Shown piece after piece: positions 26,547 to 37,039 of a DNA stretch of 64,000 nt. A program made the position numbers and the translations under genes. Within the stretch, counting starts at the first letter, position 1, and every line of letters starts with the position of its first letter. The notes beneath the pieces are model-generated. The model saw nothing but the letters and a program-made list of their open reading frames with translations. It did no database searches and was not told the DNA's origin. The stretch is from Halomonas smyrnensis AAD6 (lineage in GTDB: Bacteria > Pseudomonadota > Gammaproteobacteria > Pseudomonadales > Halomonadaceae): positions 379,405-443,404 of the forward strand of contig NZ_AJKS02000002.1 of NCBI RefSeq assembly GCF_000265245.1, read 5' to 3'.

Positions 26547-27782
26547 TCAGCTCCAGTGCATATGCTCCTGGATCAGCCCGGCCAGGGTCTCGCCGGCGTT
26601 GTCCGCCGTGGTGTCCAGCCGCACGAGGTGGAAGCGTTCCTCGTCGGAGAAGGGTTCGAAGGCCGCCTGCTGATGCGACAGCACCGCCAGGCCTTCCTCG
26701 GCGGTCACCCCGTGGCGACCGGCCCGCTTGGTGATGCGACGGGTCAGGGTCGCCTGATCCGCCTCGAAGCTGACCATCAGCACCGGCAGGCCACGGCTCT
26801 CGGCCTGATGCCGCAGCCAGTCGCGCTGTGCCTGGGTCAGGCAGGTCGCGTCGATGCAGGCCGGCAGGCCGGCATCCAGCAGATGGCCGGCACACTGCGC
26901 CAGGCGCTGGTAGGTGCGCTCGGTGGCCGTCTCGCCGAAGATATCCACAGCCGCCTCGCCCTCCACGGCCTGTGGAGAAAGTCCATGCAGGCGACGGCGC
27001 TCGGCATAGGAGCTGACGCGCACGGCACCCAGCCGCGTGACCAGGTTGCGGGTGAAGCGGCTCTTGCCGCTGCCCGACACGCCCACCCCGATCACCAGCG
27101 GGGGGAAGCGGAACTCGGCATGGCGCTCCGCCAGTTCCAGGTAGCGCCGGCAGGCGGCCATGGTCTCCGCCCGCAGGGCAGGGCGCTCGTCGTCGCCCTC
27201 GGCCGCCTCCAGCCGGCGCAGGGCCCGCCGTGCGCCGGCCAGGCACTCGAGCACCCGGAACACCGACAGCAGCCGGGCGGCCTGATAGTCGCCGCTCAGC
27301 CGCAGGTAGGCATCCAGCGCCTGGCGCGCCAGCCGGGCCTCGTCGCGCACCTCGAGCCCCACCAGCAGCGAGGCCAGATCCGCGGCGGGATCCTGCACGA
27401 CCTCGGCGCCGTGGCCCTGAAGGTCGCGGTCGATGGCGTTGGCCATCACCACGCGTCCCTCGTCCAGCAGGCGGCTGTCATGCTGCTCGCAGGCCCAGCT
27501 GCGCGCGACGACATGGGCCTCGCGCGCCTCGAGCACGGGTGCCAGACGGGCGAGGTTCTCGTCCAGCCAGCGGCTCAGGGCCTGCAGCCGCTGGCAGTCT
27601 TCATCGGCGGCGATCAGCGACGTCAGGGCCTGCGTCTCGGCGGCCACCCGCTGACGCACGGCCTGCTGCAGGGAATCGGCCGCATCGATGGCGTGATCGG
27701 CATGCCAGGCGCTCAGGCTCTCGACCAGCGTCTCGAGGGTGAAATCGCGGGTCGGACTTCCGGGGGCGTGTCGCTGGTTCAT
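26547..27782 (-). CDS. P-loop kinase-like protein (COG2187-type), shortened N-terminus
   Basis: A 411-residue protein. The C-terminal P-loop NTPase domain (about 225-411) has Walker A GVGVSGSGKSRF and resembles small kinases of the zeta-toxin/gluconokinase group. The middle region (DPAADLASLLVGLEVR then LRLSGDYQAARLL) matches the pattern of COG2187 proteins, which fuse an aminoglycoside-phosphotransferase-like domain to this kinase. Those are usually over 500 residues. Here the N-terminal phosphotransferase part is reduced and its ATP-binding motifs are not evident. Substrate unknown. It follows hemL by 36 bp on the same strand, so readthrough from hemL is possible. Confidence 0.7.
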   Translation of the reverse strand: MNQRHAPGSPTRDFTLETLVESLSAWHADHAIDAADSLQQAVRQRVAAETQALTSLIAADEDCQRLQALSRWLDENLARLAPVLEAREAHVVARSWACEQHDSRLLDEGRVVMANAIDRDLQGHGAEVVQDPAADLASLLVGLEVRDEARLARQALDAYLRLSGDYQAARLLSVFRVLECLAGARRALRRLEAAEGDDERPALRAETMAACRRYLELAERHAEFRFPPLVIGVGVSGSGKSRFTRNLVTRLGAVRVSSYAERRRLHGLSPQAVEGEAAVDIFGETATERTYQRLAQCAGHLLDAGLPACIDATCLTQAQRDWLRHQAESRGLPVLMVSFEADQATLTRRITKRAGRHGVTAEEGLAVLSHQQAAFEPFSDEERFHLVRLDTTADNAGETLAGLIQEHMHWS

Positions 27783-27818
27783 CGTTCTTCTCCGTTCACG
27801 CGGTCTTGTCGGGTGCCG

Positions 27819-29108
27819 TCAGTCCTGGCGCATGGCGGCAAAGGCCACCTCGGCCGCGTCCAGGGTCAGCTGGATGTCCTCGGGCGCATGGGCGCTGGAC
27901 ATGAAGCCGGCCTCGAAGGCGGAGGGCGCCATGTAGACGCCCTGCTCGAGCATGGCGGCAAAGAAGCGGCGGAAGGCGTCGCCATCGCAGGCGGTGGCCT
28001 GGGCAAAGTTGTCGACCCGGCTCTGGCCGGTGAAGAAGATGCCGAACATGCCGCCGGCCTGCTGGGTGATCATGTCGATGCCGGCGGCATCGGCCCGCTC
28101 CTGGAGGCCGTGGCACAGGGTCTCGACGCGCTGGCTGAGGGCGTCGTGGAAGCCCGGTTCGCGCAGCTTGGTGAGCAGGGCGATGCCCGCCGCCATGGCC
28201 AGCGGATTGCCGGCCAGGGTGCCGGCCTGATAGACGGGACCCAGCGGCGAGATGTTCTCCATGATGCCGCGGCGGCCGCCGAAGGCACCCACGGGCATGC
28301 CGCCGCCGACGATCTTGCCCAGGCAGGTCAGGTCGGGCTGGACGCCGTAGTGCGCCTGGGCACCGCCCATGGCGACGCGGAAGCCGGTCATCACCTCGTC
28401 GAAGATCAGCACGCTCTCGTGACGATCGCAGACCCGGCGCAGGGTCTCGAGGAAGCCGGGCTGCGGCGGGATGCAGTTCATGTTGCCGGCCACCGGCTCG
28501 ACGATGATGCAGGCCACCTGGTCGCCGATCTCCTCGAAGCACTGCTCGACCGCGTCCGGATCGTTGTACGGCAGGGTCACGGTGTGCTCGGCCAGGGCCG
28601 CCGGCACGCCCGGCGAGCTGGGCTCGCCGTGGGTCAGGGCGCCGGAGCCGGCCTTGACCAGCAGCGAGTCGGAGTGGCCGTGGTAGTTGCCCTCGAACTT
28701 CACGATCTTGTCGCGTCCGGTATAGCCGCGGGCCAGGCGGATCGCCGACATGGTGGCCTCGGTGCCGGAGTTGACCATGCGCACCATCTCGATGCTGGGG
28801 ATCATCTCGCAGATCAGGTCGGCCATGGTGGTCTCGATGGCCGTGGGCGTGCCGAAGGAGAGGCCGCTGTCGAGCCGCTCGCGCACCGCGCCGAGCACTT
28901 CCGGGTCGGCATGGCCGGTGATCATCGGCCCCCAGGAGCCGACGTAATCCACATAGCGCTTGCCCTCGACGTCGAACAGGTAGGCGCCCTGCGCCCGCTC
29001 CATGAACACCGGCGGACGTTCCAGGCCCTTGAAGGCGCGCACCGGCGAATTGACGCCTCCGGGGATGTGGCGGCAGGCCCGTTCGAAGAGCTGAGCGGAT
29101 GTGGTCAT
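27819..29108 (-). CDS. hemL: Glutamate-1-semialdehyde 2,1-aminomutase
   Basis: A 429-residue PLP enzyme that forms 5-aminolevulinate, the C5-pathway precursor of heme. The N-terminus has [18 protein letters not shown] and [18 protein letters not shown] binds the PLP phosphate. FDEVMTGFR is the cofactor-contacting Asp segment, and the Schiff-base lysine is K265 in [10 protein letters not shown], the same number as in E. coli. An exact DnaA-box sequence lies 70 bp upstream (29178-29186). Neighbours thiD and hemJ also belong to cofactor metabolism. Confidence 0.97.
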   Translation of the reverse strand: MTTSAQLFERACRHIPGGVNSPVRAFKGLERPPVFMERAQGAYLFDVEGKRYVDYVGSWGPMITGHADPEVLGAVRERLDSGLSFGTPTAIETTMADLICEMIPSIEMVRMVNSGTEATMSAIRLARGYTGRDKIVKFEGNYHGHSDSLLVKAGSGALTHGEPSSPGVPAALAEHTVTLPYNDPDAVEQCFEEIGDQVACIIVEPVAGNMNCIPPQPGFLETLRRVCDRHESVLIFDEVMTGFRVAMGGAQAHYGVQPDLTCLGKIVGGGMPVGAFGGRRGIMENISPLGPVYQAGTLAGNPLAMAAGIALLTKLREPGFHDALSQRVETLCHGLQERADAAGIDMITQQAGGMFGIFFTGQSRVDNFAQATACDGDAFRRFFAAMLEQGVYMAPSAFEAGFMSSAHAPEDIQLTLDAAEVAFAAMRQD

Positions 29109-29305
29109 GTCAACCTCATTTGCTGTTGAAAGTAAGCGTCGTATCGCGCCGGAGCCGCGCGGTCACGGCCTTCGGCCTGTGGATAATTCTCTGGACAAAC
29201 TCTTGGCGAGCGGTGATTCCCCGGTGAACGTCGCCCATTGCCATCGAAGATGTCTCCGTCATGGCTCATTCTCGATGTTGAGACCGTGGATGACCAGCCC
29301 GGCGC

Positions 29306-30169
29306 CTAGGCGCCCTGCTCGAAGCGGGCCACCGGCAGCCGCCACAGGCGCCTCGGCAGCCACTGGCCGGCGGCGTCATCGGCCTCGTTTTCATCCCCCG
29401 GGCGCCAGCCATGGGCCAGGGTCTGCCAGGTGTAGTCCTGGGCCTGCTCACAGGCGACCACCAGCGATTCGCCCTGGGCCAGCCGGGAGGCCAGCGCCGA
29501 GGCCAGGGTGCAGCCGGAGCCGTGGAAGGTGCCGGACAGTCGCGGCCAGCGCCACTGGCGATCCCCGTCCGGCACGTGCAGCGTGTGCACCACCTGGTCC
29601 ACCGGCGCCCGCGCCTCGGGCTCGTCGGTGCCGGTGACCAGCACCGCCTGGCAGCCCAGATGCATCAGTTCGACGACCCGCTCGGTGTCGTCGCCGCAGT
29701 CGGGGCCGGCCAGGCGGGCCAGCTCGCGGCGGTTGGGGGTGAGGATATCCACAAGGGGCAGCAGCCGTCGGCGGAAGGCTTCGACCAGAGCGGGTGTGGA
29801 CAACTCATGCCCGCCGCCGGCCCTGAGCACCGGATCGACCACCACCGGCACGCCCGGGCGGCGCTTGATGATCTCCACCACCGCATCGAGGGCCGCCTCG
29901 GAGGTCAGCAGGCCGACCTTGATGGCGGTGATCTCGATGTCCTCCAGCGCGGCGGCGGCCTCGCGGATCAGCGCGGCGTCCACCGGCTGCACGGTCGCGA
30001 CGTCGCGGCAGTTCTGCACCGTCAGTGCCGTGGGCACGGTCAGCGCCCAGCCGCCGCAGGCGGCCACCGCCTCGCTGTCGGCCACCAGGCCGGCGCCGCC
30101 GGTGGGATCGTGGCCGGCCAGCACCAGTACCGCCGGCAGGTGAGGGTGGGTCTGCGCCTCCCCAGCCAT
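29306..30169 (-). CDS. thiD: Hydroxymethylpyrimidine/phosphomethylpyrimidine kinase
   Basis: A 287-residue ribokinase-fold kinase that phosphorylates HMP and HMP-P in thiamine synthesis. AGHDPTGGAGLVADSEA near the N-terminus binds HMP (usually SGSDPSGGAG), VVDPVLRAGGG is the central motif, and GTFHGSGCTLASALAS is the anion-hole and catalytic-base motif with Cys. The ATG at 30169 overlaps the last base of the hemJ stop; a longer frame into hemJ was rejected. The C-terminus carries an extra tail of about 20 residues beyond the family norm. thiE, commonly adjacent, is not seen here. Confidence 0.93.
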   Translation of the reverse strand: MAGEAQTHPHLPAVLVLAGHDPTGGAGLVADSEAVAACGGWALTVPTALTVQNCRDVATVQPVDAALIREAAAALEDIEITAIKVGLLTSEAALDAVVEIIKRRPGVPVVVDPVLRAGGGHELSTPALVEAFRRRLLPLVDILTPNRRELARLAGPDCGDDTERVVELMHLGCQAVLVTGTDEPEARAPVDQVVHTLHVPDGDRQWRWPRLSGTFHGSGCTLASALASRLAQGESLVVACEQAQDYTWQTLAHGWRPGDENEADDAAGQWLPRRLWRLPVARFEQGA

Positions 30170-30600
30170 CAGAACGGCTTCAGCACGGCGAGCAGGACGA
30201 CCAGCAGCAGGGCGACCACCGGCAGCTCGTTGAAGATCCGGAAATAGCGATGGCTGCGGGTACAGCGAGCGTCGGCGAACTGCTTCAGATAGATCAGGCA
30301 CACGTGGTGATAGGCCACCAGCGCCGCCACCAGGGTCAGCTTGGCGTGCATCCAGCCCTGGGACAGCCAGCCGGGATTCAGCGCCAGCAGCCCGCCGCCG
30401 AACACCAGCACGGCGATCATCGAGGGCGTCATGATGCCCCGGTAGAGCTTGCGCTCCATGGTCTTGAAATACTCGATGGCCTGCGACTCACCACGGTCCC
30501 GGGCCATGGCGTGATAGACGTAGAGGCGCGGCAGATAGAACAGGGCGGCGAACCAGGTCACCACGGCCACCAGGTGCAGGGCCTTGATCCAGAGGTACAT
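30169..30600 (-). CDS. hemJ: Protoporphyrinogen oxidase HemJ
   Basis: A 143-residue inner-membrane protein with four predicted transmembrane helices. It belongs to the HemJ (UPF0093) family that oxidises protoporphyrinogen IX in many Gram-negative bacteria lacking HemG or HemY. It begins MYLWIKALHLVAVVTWFAAL, has the conserved LPRLYVYH and FKTMERKLYRGIMTP segments, and ends LLAVLKPF. It shares one base with thiD, sits eight bases after the chloride-channel gene, and is close to hemL, so heme-pathway clustering supports the call. Confidence 0.92.
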   Translation of the reverse strand: MYLWIKALHLVAVVTWFAALFYLPRLYVYHAMARDRGESQAIEYFKTMERKLYRGIMTPSMIAVLVFGGGLLALNPGWLSQGWMHAKLTLVAALVAYHHVCLIYLKQFADARCTRSHRYFRIFNELPVVALLLVVLLAVLKPF

Positions 30601-30608
30601 GTCGACTC

Positions 30609-32384
30609 CTAGCCGGGGGATGCATCGCTGTAGCGATAGTAACGCTCGATGGCGTCGCGGGTGATGATACCGGAAATCCGCTTCTGCTTCGGCCGATGCC
30701 CGTGCTCCACGTAGAGCGCATCGGCGTGCTTGGTATTGAGCCGCGAGAAGGCTTCGGAGAGCGTCGCCTGCAGGTGGATCGGTGCCAGGTCGAGGCGCTG
30801 GCCGGGAATCTCCAGCAGGTCCAGGCGGTCCTCCTTGTCGATCAGCTTGTCGGTCTCGTCGTGCTCGAGCATCCAGCGCGCCAGGTCGGCCGCCTTCAGC
30901 GCCAGGGTCGGCTTGGCGTCGCTGGAGCGCTCGATCATGATCCACACGGGGTTGGCCTCGAGCAGCGTGCTGGCCTGATCGAGCGTCACCCGGCGCCGCG
31001 TGCGCACCAGCGCACGCTCCATCACCGCCGGCACCGAGACCCGGTTGAGGGCCTGCATCAGTGGCTGCTGCAGCGGATGAAGGCCGTGGCGCGTCACGCT
31101 GATGAAGAAGCCGTCGCAGCCGCACAGCTGGCGCGAGGTCAGGCATGCCACCACCACCGCCAGCATGCCGGGCAGGATCAGGTTGGGATTGTGGGTCAGC
31201 TCCAGCAGCGCCATCAGCGCCGCCAGCGGCGCCTGCAGCACCGCCCCCATCATCGCGGCCATGCCCAGCATGGCGTAGACGGCCGGGCCGGCGGCGAGCT
31301 CGGGCATGAGCTGAGCGCCCAGCAGGCCGCACAGCGCGCCGGCCGCCCCGCCGGCCACCAGCACCGGGCCGATGATGCTCACCGGGATGCCGCAGGCCAC
31401 GGCGAAGGCGGTGATCAGCAGCTTGCCGATGGCCACCGCCAGCAGCACGTCGAGGCTCAGCGAGCCGCCGATGGTCAGCCCCAGGGTGTCGTAGCCCATG
31501 CCCTGCACCTGGGGATACCACCAGGCCAGGACGCCGACCACGCCCCCGGCCAGGGCGAAGCGCGCGGCGAAGGGCACCCGCTTGAGGCGATCGCCGGCGC
31601 GGGCCACGCGCACGAAGCCGCCGGCCAGCAGGCCGATGCCCAGCGCGCTCAGCACGATCCAGGGCAGGTTGAGCAGCGATCCCAGGGCGATGCCGGTGCC
31701 CTCGAAGGGCAGCTCGAAGCCGAACACCGCCTGGGACACCACCGCTCCCATGGTCGAGGCCAGGATCACCGGCATGAAGCCGGTGATGGTGTATTCCATC
31801 ATCACCACTTCCATGGCGAAGATCACGCCGGCGACCGGCGTGTGAAACGAGGCCGAGATGCCCGCCGCGGTGCCGCAGGCCACCAGCACGCGCAGGCTGT
31901 TGTGGGGCAGGCGCAGGCGCTGGCCGAGCCCGCTGCAGGCCGCCGCGCCCAGGTGGATGGCGGGCCCCTCGCGGCCCGCCGAGAGCCCGCCCAGCACCGA
32001 GATCAGCCCCACCCACCACTGGGTGAACCAGTTGCGTACCGGGAAGCGTCCCTGATGGTAGGTCAGCCGCTCGATCACGTGGGCGATGCCGATCTGCCGG
32101 CCGGCGGGCCGCAGCCACCACAGCCAGGCGCCGATCAGCGTCACCGCCAGCATCGGCAGCAGGGCACGGGTCAGCGGCGGCAGCGCCTCGAAGTTTTCGG
32201 GATTGTCATCCGGCAGGAAGGCCATGGCACCCAGCAACAGCGCCAGGCGAAACAGCACCATCAGGCCCCCGGTGATCAGGCCGGACACCAGCCCCAGCAC
32301 ACAGAGCTGGGGCAGGGCATCCACGCTGGCCAGCTGGCGGCGGAAACGGTCGAGACTAAAGCGGGGGAGTGGCAGACGCGGCAA
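30609..32384 (-). CDS. ClC-family chloride channel/transporter with C-terminal CBS pair
   Basis: A 591-residue polytopic protein. The N-terminal ClC membrane domain (about 25-430) has the selectivity and gating motif [12 protein letters not shown] with gating Glu E139, and [15 protein letters not shown] as the second filter region. The C-terminal cytoplasmic part (about 450-585) contains two CBS-type segments ([18 protein letters not shown] and [16 protein letters not shown]). The E. coli ClcA proton-coupling Glu position was not resolved, so channel versus exchanger is open. In a halophile it could serve chloride homeostasis. It is the first gene of the clc-hemJ-thiD minus-strand run. Confidence 0.9.
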   Translation of the reverse strand: MPRLPLPRFSLDRFRRQLASVDALPQLCVLGLVSGLITGGLMVLFRLALLLGAMAFLPDDNPENFEALPPLTRALLPMLAVTLIGAWLWWLRPAGRQIGIAHVIERLTYHQGRFPVRNWFTQWWVGLISVLGGLSAGREGPAIHLGAAACSGLGQRLRLPHNSLRVLVACGTAAGISASFHTPVAGVIFAMEVVMMEYTITGFMPVILASTMGAVVSQAVFGFELPFEGTGIALGSLLNLPWIVLSALGIGLLAGGFVRVARAGDRLKRVPFAARFALAGGVVGVLAWWYPQVQGMGYDTLGLTIGGSLSLDVLLAVAIGKLLITAFAVACGIPVSIIGPVLVAGGAAGALCGLLGAQLMPELAAGPAVYAMLGMAAMMGAVLQAPLAALMALLELTHNPNLILPGMLAVVVACLTSRQLCGCDGFFISVTRHGLHPLQQPLMQALNRVSVPAVMERALVRTRRRVTLDQASTLLEANPVWIMIERSSDAKPTLALKAADLARWMLEHDETDKLIDKEDRLDLLEIPGQRLDLAPIHLQATLSEAFSRLNTKHADALYVEHGHRPKQKRISGIITRDAIERYYRYSDASPG

Positions 32385-32512
32385 GGTATCCTTCCTGTTC
32401 GGCCCCGGCCCCTATTTCAACCCGGGCCCGGCGAGGCTGGGTGGGAGCCCTTTCTCTTGTGTATCATATCCTCCCACCCAGGTCCCAGCGTCCACCATTG
32501 AGGAGCCCCATC

Positions 32513-33547
32513 GTGATCAAGGTCGGAATCGTCGGCGGCACCGGTTATACCGGCGTCGAACTGCTCAGGTTGCTGGCTCGCCATCCGGAGGTCAGCGTCG
32601 AGGCCATCACCTCGCGCAGCGAGTCCGGACTCGGTGTCAGCGAGCTGTACCCCAACCTGCGCGGCCACTATGACGAGCTGCGCTTCAGCGAGCCCGACCC
32701 GGCGCGTCTGGCGGCCTGCGATGCGGTATTCTTCGCCACGCCCCACGGCGTGGCCCACGCCCTGGCCGGGGAGCTGCTCGAGCGCGGCACCCGGGTCATC
32801 GACCTGTCGGCCGACTTCCGCCTGCGCGACGCCGACGAGTGGGCCGCCTGGTACGGCCAGCCCCACGGCGCGCCCGAGCTGCTCGAGGAAGCCGTCTATG
32901 GCCTGCCCGAGGTCAATCGCGAGCGTATCCGCCAGGCGCGCCTGATCGCCGTGCCCGGCTGCTACCCGACCGCCGTCCAGCTCGGCCTGCTGCCGCTGCT
33001 GGAGGCCGGCCTGATCGACGCCGGGCGCGTGATCGCCGACTGCAAGTCCGGCGTCACCGGCGCCGGCCGCGGCGCCAAGGTGCCGTCGCTGCTGGCCGAG
33101 GCCAGCGAATCGATGAAGGCCTACGGCGCCTCCGGCCACCGCCACCTGCCCGAGATTCGCCAGGGCCTGGGCGACGCCGCCAACGGCCCGGTGGGCCTGA
33201 CCTTCGTGCCGCACCTGACGCCAATGATCCGCGGCATCCATGCCACCCTCTACGGGCGCCTCACCGGCGAGCCGGACGACCTGCAGGCGCTGTTCGAGCA
33301 GCGCTTCGCCGACGAGCCCTTCGTCGACGTCATGCCCGCGGGCAGCCACCCGGAGACGCGCAGCGTCAAGGGCGCCAACGTCTGCCGGATGGCCGTGCAT
33401 CGCCCCGGCGACGGCGACACCGTGGTGGTGCTCTCGGTGATCGATAACCTGGTCAAGGGCGCCTCCGGCCAGGCCGTGCACAACCTCAACCTGATGTTCG
33501 GCCTCGACGAATTCGCCGGCCTCGACGCCCCGGCGATGATGCCCTGA
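32513..33547 (+). CDS. argC: N-acetyl-gamma-glutamyl-phosphate reductase
   Basis: A 344-residue NADPH-dependent reductase, third step of arginine synthesis. [18 protein letters not shown] is the nucleotide-binding motif and the catalytic Cys lies in [25 protein letters not shown] and [12 protein letters not shown] follow. The start is the GTG at 32513 with GAGGAG twelve bases upstream; it gives the typical family length, while the upstream ATG frame adds an unrelated 48 residues. It is transcribed divergently from the ClC gene and followed by a 264-bp spacer with a repeat-like segment. Confidence 0.96.
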   Translation: MIKVGIVGGTGYTGVELLRLLARHPEVSVEAITSRSESGLGVSELYPNLRGHYDELRFSEPDPARLAACDAVFFATPHGVAHALAGELLERGTRVIDLSADFRLRDADEWAAWYGQPHGAPELLEEAVYGLPEVNRERIRQARLIAVPGCYPTAVQLGLLPLLEAGLIDAGRVIADCKSGVTGAGRGAKVPSLLAEASESMKAYGASGHRHLPEIRQGLGDAANGPVGLTFVPHLTPMIRGIHATLYGRLTGEPDDLQALFEQRFADEPFVDVMPAGSHPETRSVKGANVCRMAVHRPGDGDTVVVLSVIDNLVKGASGQAVHNLNLMFGLDEFAGLDAPAMMP

Positions 33548-33738
33548 CCCCTCCTCCCCCAGGGCAATCGCTGCCAGGCTTGGCGAGGGGCGCCGGCGAC
33601 AGGTCGAAGAGGGGGTTTTGGCCATGGATGGCCAAAGTAGCGCCCAGGGAGGGGTTCACAGCGCCCCTCGGAGACCTGTCCCCGGATCAGCCCCGAGCGG
33701 GCGCGATAGCTGCGATAGCCCTGTCCCACCTCCAATAG
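33548..33738. repeat. Spacer with repeat-like hairpin element between argC and erpA
   Basis: No gene is seen. It holds a perfect hairpin TTTGGCCAT-GG-ATGGCCAAA (about 33617-33636) followed by AGTAGCGCCC and GGGGTTCACAGCGCCCC. A related string (GGTTTTG then CCATGG-TGGC) occurs at 56780-56800, which suggests a dispersed intergenic repeat family, unproven from two copies. Confidence 0.35.
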
Positions 33739-33768
33739 TTGACCCTTTTGCTAAGGGTTATGGATAAT
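33739..33768 (+). promoter_or_regulatory. Sigma-70 promoter of erpA with palindromic spacer
   Basis: TTGACC (33739-33744) and GATAAT (33763-33768) are 18 bp apart. The spacer and -35 overlap an inverted repeat ACCCTT-TTGCT-AAGGGT (33742-33758) that could be an operator. Confidence 0.55.
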
Positions 33769-33811
33769 CGTCGTCCTGCACGACATTCATCGATTTCCGG
33801 GGAGGTCACCC

Positions 33812-34165
33812 ATGAGCGGTGCCGCATCCTTCGTTCCTACCCCTCTGCTGCTCTCCGACAGCGCCAAGGCCCGTCTCAAGGCCCTCGGCGAGGCGGAAGG
33901 CAAGTCCGGGCTCACGCTGAGGGTCTACGTGACCGGCGGCGGCTGCTCCGGCTTCCAGTACGGCTTCGACCTCGCCGAAGACACCGCCGACGACGACACC
34001 CTGATCGAGTTCGGCGACGTGGCGCTGGTGGTCGACCCGCTCTCCTACCAGTACCTGGTCGGCTCCACGGTCGACTACGAGGAAGGCCTGGCCGGTGCGC
34101 GCTTCCTGATCCAGAACCCCAACGCCACCACCACCTGCGGCTGTGGCGCCTCCTTCATGGTCTGA
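33812..34165 (+). CDS. erpA: Iron-sulfur cluster insertion protein ErpA
   Basis: A 117-residue A-type carrier (E. coli ErpA 114) that delivers Fe-S clusters to apoproteins such as IspG. The three ligand cysteines are present: Cys in [11 protein letters not shown] and the CGCG pair in [11 protein letters not shown] at the C-terminus. GGGGAGG sits ten bases before the ATG. Monocistronic by position, with its own promoter. Confidence 0.95.
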   Translation: MSGAASFVPTPLLLSDSAKARLKALGEAEGKSGLTLRVYVTGGGCSGFQYGFDLAEDTADDDTLIEFGDVALVVDPLSYQYLVGSTVDYEEGLAGARFLIQNPNATTTCGCGASFMV

Positions 34166-34279
34166 TCGCGAGCGTTGACGACCAGCCCCGCCGCAACATT
34201 TGCCGAGACTTGACGCTCTCACGGCAACTCGCCATGGTTGATTTGTACTCCACAACAAATCACTCCAATGGAGAAGCAC

Positions 34280-35038
34280 ATGAAGCGTCAATTCACGGTC
34301 GCCTCACTGGCGTCCTGTCTCGCCCTGGGCCTCGCCACCTCGGCCCACGCCCAGGAGACCCTGGACGTCGTCACCGATCCGAGCTTCGTGCCCTTCGAGA
34401 TGATGGACCAGGAAACCGGCCAGATGGTCGGCTTCGACATGGACATCGTCGCCGAAGTCGCCGAGCGGGCCGGGTTCGAGTACAACCTGCGCACCATGGA
34501 CTTCAACGGCATCATCCCCGCCGTCCAGACCGGTAACGTCGACATCGCCATCGCCGGCATCACCATCACCGACGAACGCGCCGAGATCGTCGACTTCTCC
34601 GATCCCTACTACGACAGCGGCCTGCGCCTGCTGGTCAACGCCGGCGACGACAGCATCCAGTCCATCGAGGACCTGGCAGGCAAGTCGGTCGGTACCAAGA
34701 TCGGCTCCACCAGCTACGACTACCTCCAGGCAAACCTGGGCGAAGACGCCGACATCACCCCCTATCCGGGCTCCAGCGACATGTACATGGCACTGCTCGG
34801 CGGCAGCGTCGATGCGGTCTTCTACGACGCCCCCAACGTCGGCTACTTCTCCCAGACCCAGGGCGAGGGCCGGGCCAAGGTCGTCGGCCCGCTCTACGAG
34901 GGCCAGCAGTACGGCATCGTGCTGGTCAAGGGCAGCGACTGGGTCGAGCCCGTCAACGAGGCCCTGGCCTCGATGAAGGAAGACGGCACCTACGACGAGA
35001 TCCACAGCAAGTGGTTCGGCAGCGCCAGCGGCGAGTAA
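34280..35038 (+). CDS. Amino-acid ABC transporter periplasmic binding protein (GlnH-like)
   Basis: A 252-residue exported protein with a signal peptide ending TSAHAQ (about residue 24). A type-2 periplasmic-binding fold of the polar-amino-acid family follows: FVPFEMMDQETGQMVGFDMD, GIIPAVQTGNVDIAIAGITI and RAEIVDFSDPYYDSG. The glutamine/glutamate/basic amino-acid specificity cannot be told from sequence alone. The start at 34280 begins the signal peptide and has GGAGAAG upstream; an in-frame ATG twelve bases earlier is possible. It is followed by a hairpin and then by its permease and ATPase genes. Confidence 0.9.
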   Translation: MKRQFTVASLASCLALGLATSAHAQETLDVVTDPSFVPFEMMDQETGQMVGFDMDIVAEVAERAGFEYNLRTMDFNGIIPAVQTGNVDIAIAGITITDERAEIVDFSDPYYDSGLRLLVNAGDDSIQSIEDLAGKSVGTKIGSTSYDYLQANLGEDADITPYPGSSDMYMALLGGSVDAVFYDAPNVGYFSQTQGEGRAKVVGPLYEGQQYGIVLVKGSDWVEPVNEALASMKEDGTYDEIHSKWFGSASGE

Positions 35039-35055
35039 TCGTCGCCCCACGCCGG

Positions 35056-35087
35056 AACGGGGTCGGGTCACATGACCCGGCCCCGTT
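35056..35087 (+). terminator. Intercistronic hairpin between binding-protein and permease genes
   Basis: A 15-bp near-perfect inverted repeat, AACGGGG-CGGGTCA with TGACCCG-CCCCGTT, followed by ACATTT. It probably lowers expression of the membrane components relative to the abundant binding protein. Confidence 0.7.
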
Positions 35088-35133
35088 ACATTTCGGCGCG
35101 TCACTCTCCCGCGCACCCTGACGGAGTTCCCAC

Positions 35134-35805
35134 GTGGACGTCACCTTTCAATTCGACTGGCAGGCGGCCTTCGCCTCCATTCCCCATCTGCTGACGGGGA
35201 TTCCCTATACGCTGCTGATCTCCTTCGCCGGCCTGGCGATCGGTTTCCTGATCGGCATCCTGTTCGGCCTGCTGCGCATCAGCCCGTCGCGCTGGCTGCG
35301 GGTACCCGCCGTGGCCTACATCGAGGTCTTCCGCGGTACCCCGGTGCTGGTGCAGGTGCTGTTCATCTTCTACGGCCTGCCACAGCTGCTCGGCGGTCCC
35401 ATCAACGCCCTGGTGGCCGGCATCGCCGCCATCGCGGTCAACTCCGGGGCCTATATCTCGGAGATCGTCCGCGGCGGCGTGCAGTCCATCGAACGCGGCC
35501 AGCGCGAGGCGGGGCTGTCGCTGGGCCTGTCTCGGCAACAGACCTTCCGCTACATCATCTGGCCCCAGGCCCTGCGGCGCATGATCCCGTCGCTCGGCAA
35601 CCAGGGCATCATCAGCATCAAGGACACCTCGCTGTTCTCGGTGATCGGCGTGGGCGAGCTGGTCCGCCAGGGCCAGGTCTACATCGCCACCACCTTCAAC
35701 GCCCTGGAGGTCTATCTGATGGTGGCCATGCTGTACCTGGTCATCACCCTGTCGCTCTCCGCGGCGCTGCGCCTGCTCGAGCGCAAGGGCCTGGTCGGAC
35801 AATGA
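35134..35805 (+). CDS. Amino-acid ABC transporter permease (GlnP-like)
   Basis: A 223-residue inner-membrane permease of the His/Glu/Gln/Arg/opine (HEQRO) family. About five transmembrane segments are visible; [20 protein letters not shown] is the typical mid-region. The cytoplasmic EAA loop that docks to the ATPase reads [20 protein letters not shown]. It starts with GTG at 35134 after ACGGAG. Its stop overlaps an in-frame ATG of the ATPase gene, so the two are coupled. Confidence 0.9.
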   Translation: MDVTFQFDWQAAFASIPHLLTGIPYTLLISFAGLAIGFLIGILFGLLRISPSRWLRVPAVAYIEVFRGTPVLVQVLFIFYGLPQLLGGPINALVAGIAAIAVNSGAYISEIVRGGVQSIERGQREAGLSLGLSRQQTFRYIIWPQALRRMIPSLGNQGIISIKDTSLFSVIGVGELVRQGQVYIATTFNALEVYLMVAMLYLVITLSLSAALRLLERKGLVGQ

Positions 35806-35819
35806 AGGAAGACACGCAC

Positions 35820-36593
<774 letters not shown>

Positions 36594-36619
36594 CGAGCGC
36601 CGTTCATCTCGGCCTCAAC

Positions 36620-36652
36620 GGCCCCTGTCGTCCGCGACAGGGGCCTTTTTTT
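36620..36652 (+). terminator. Terminator of the amino-acid ABC operon
   Basis: A perfect 11-bp stem GGCCCCTGTCG/CGACAGGGGCC with a TCCG loop and seven T residues. Confidence 0.95.
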
Positions 36653-36798
36653 GGCCGTTTTCGGCCTGTGGACAAGATTTTCCGCGATGGGCGGTCCAGC
36701 CGGGCCATGGCGGGGCTGGGGACAGATCGGGGTGGTTGTTCACAGCCGCGGTGACAAGCCCGGAAGAACTCCGTGGACAACCCGTGTCCGAGCCGGCT

Positions 36799-36825
36799 TG
36801 TGGGTAACCCGAGGGGTTACCCACA
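36799..36825. repeat. Perfect palindrome pairing two DnaA-box-like sequences
   Basis: TGTGGGTAACCC (36799-36810) and GGGTTACCCACA (36814-36825) form a perfect 12-bp inverted repeat around GAG. Each arm ends in TTACCCACA or its complement. With no T-run after it, a protein-binding role is more likely than termination. Confidence 0.7.
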
Positions 36826-37039
36826 GCCCCCGAACATGCCCTCCGCAGGCGGTCCGCGCCTTGTCCTTGTTTCAGTCAACATTACAAGTTGTTGATAGAT
36901 AAGTTGTAAAGCCGGTTATCCACGGAAAATGTCCACACCAGTAATCACTACCACAACAGAACTTCTTCTTTATCTATATGTTTTTTTATTTAAGTCTCGG
37001 CGGACGGAAAGCGGATTAGCCTGGAGGGTGTGGAAAACC

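Noticed and set aside
26475..29129. 884-codon plus-strand frame opposite the kinase-like gene and hemL
   Set aside because: Shadow of two well-supported minus-strand genes; its composition (Gln/His/Gly/Ala-rich) is typical of antisense frames in GC-rich genomes.
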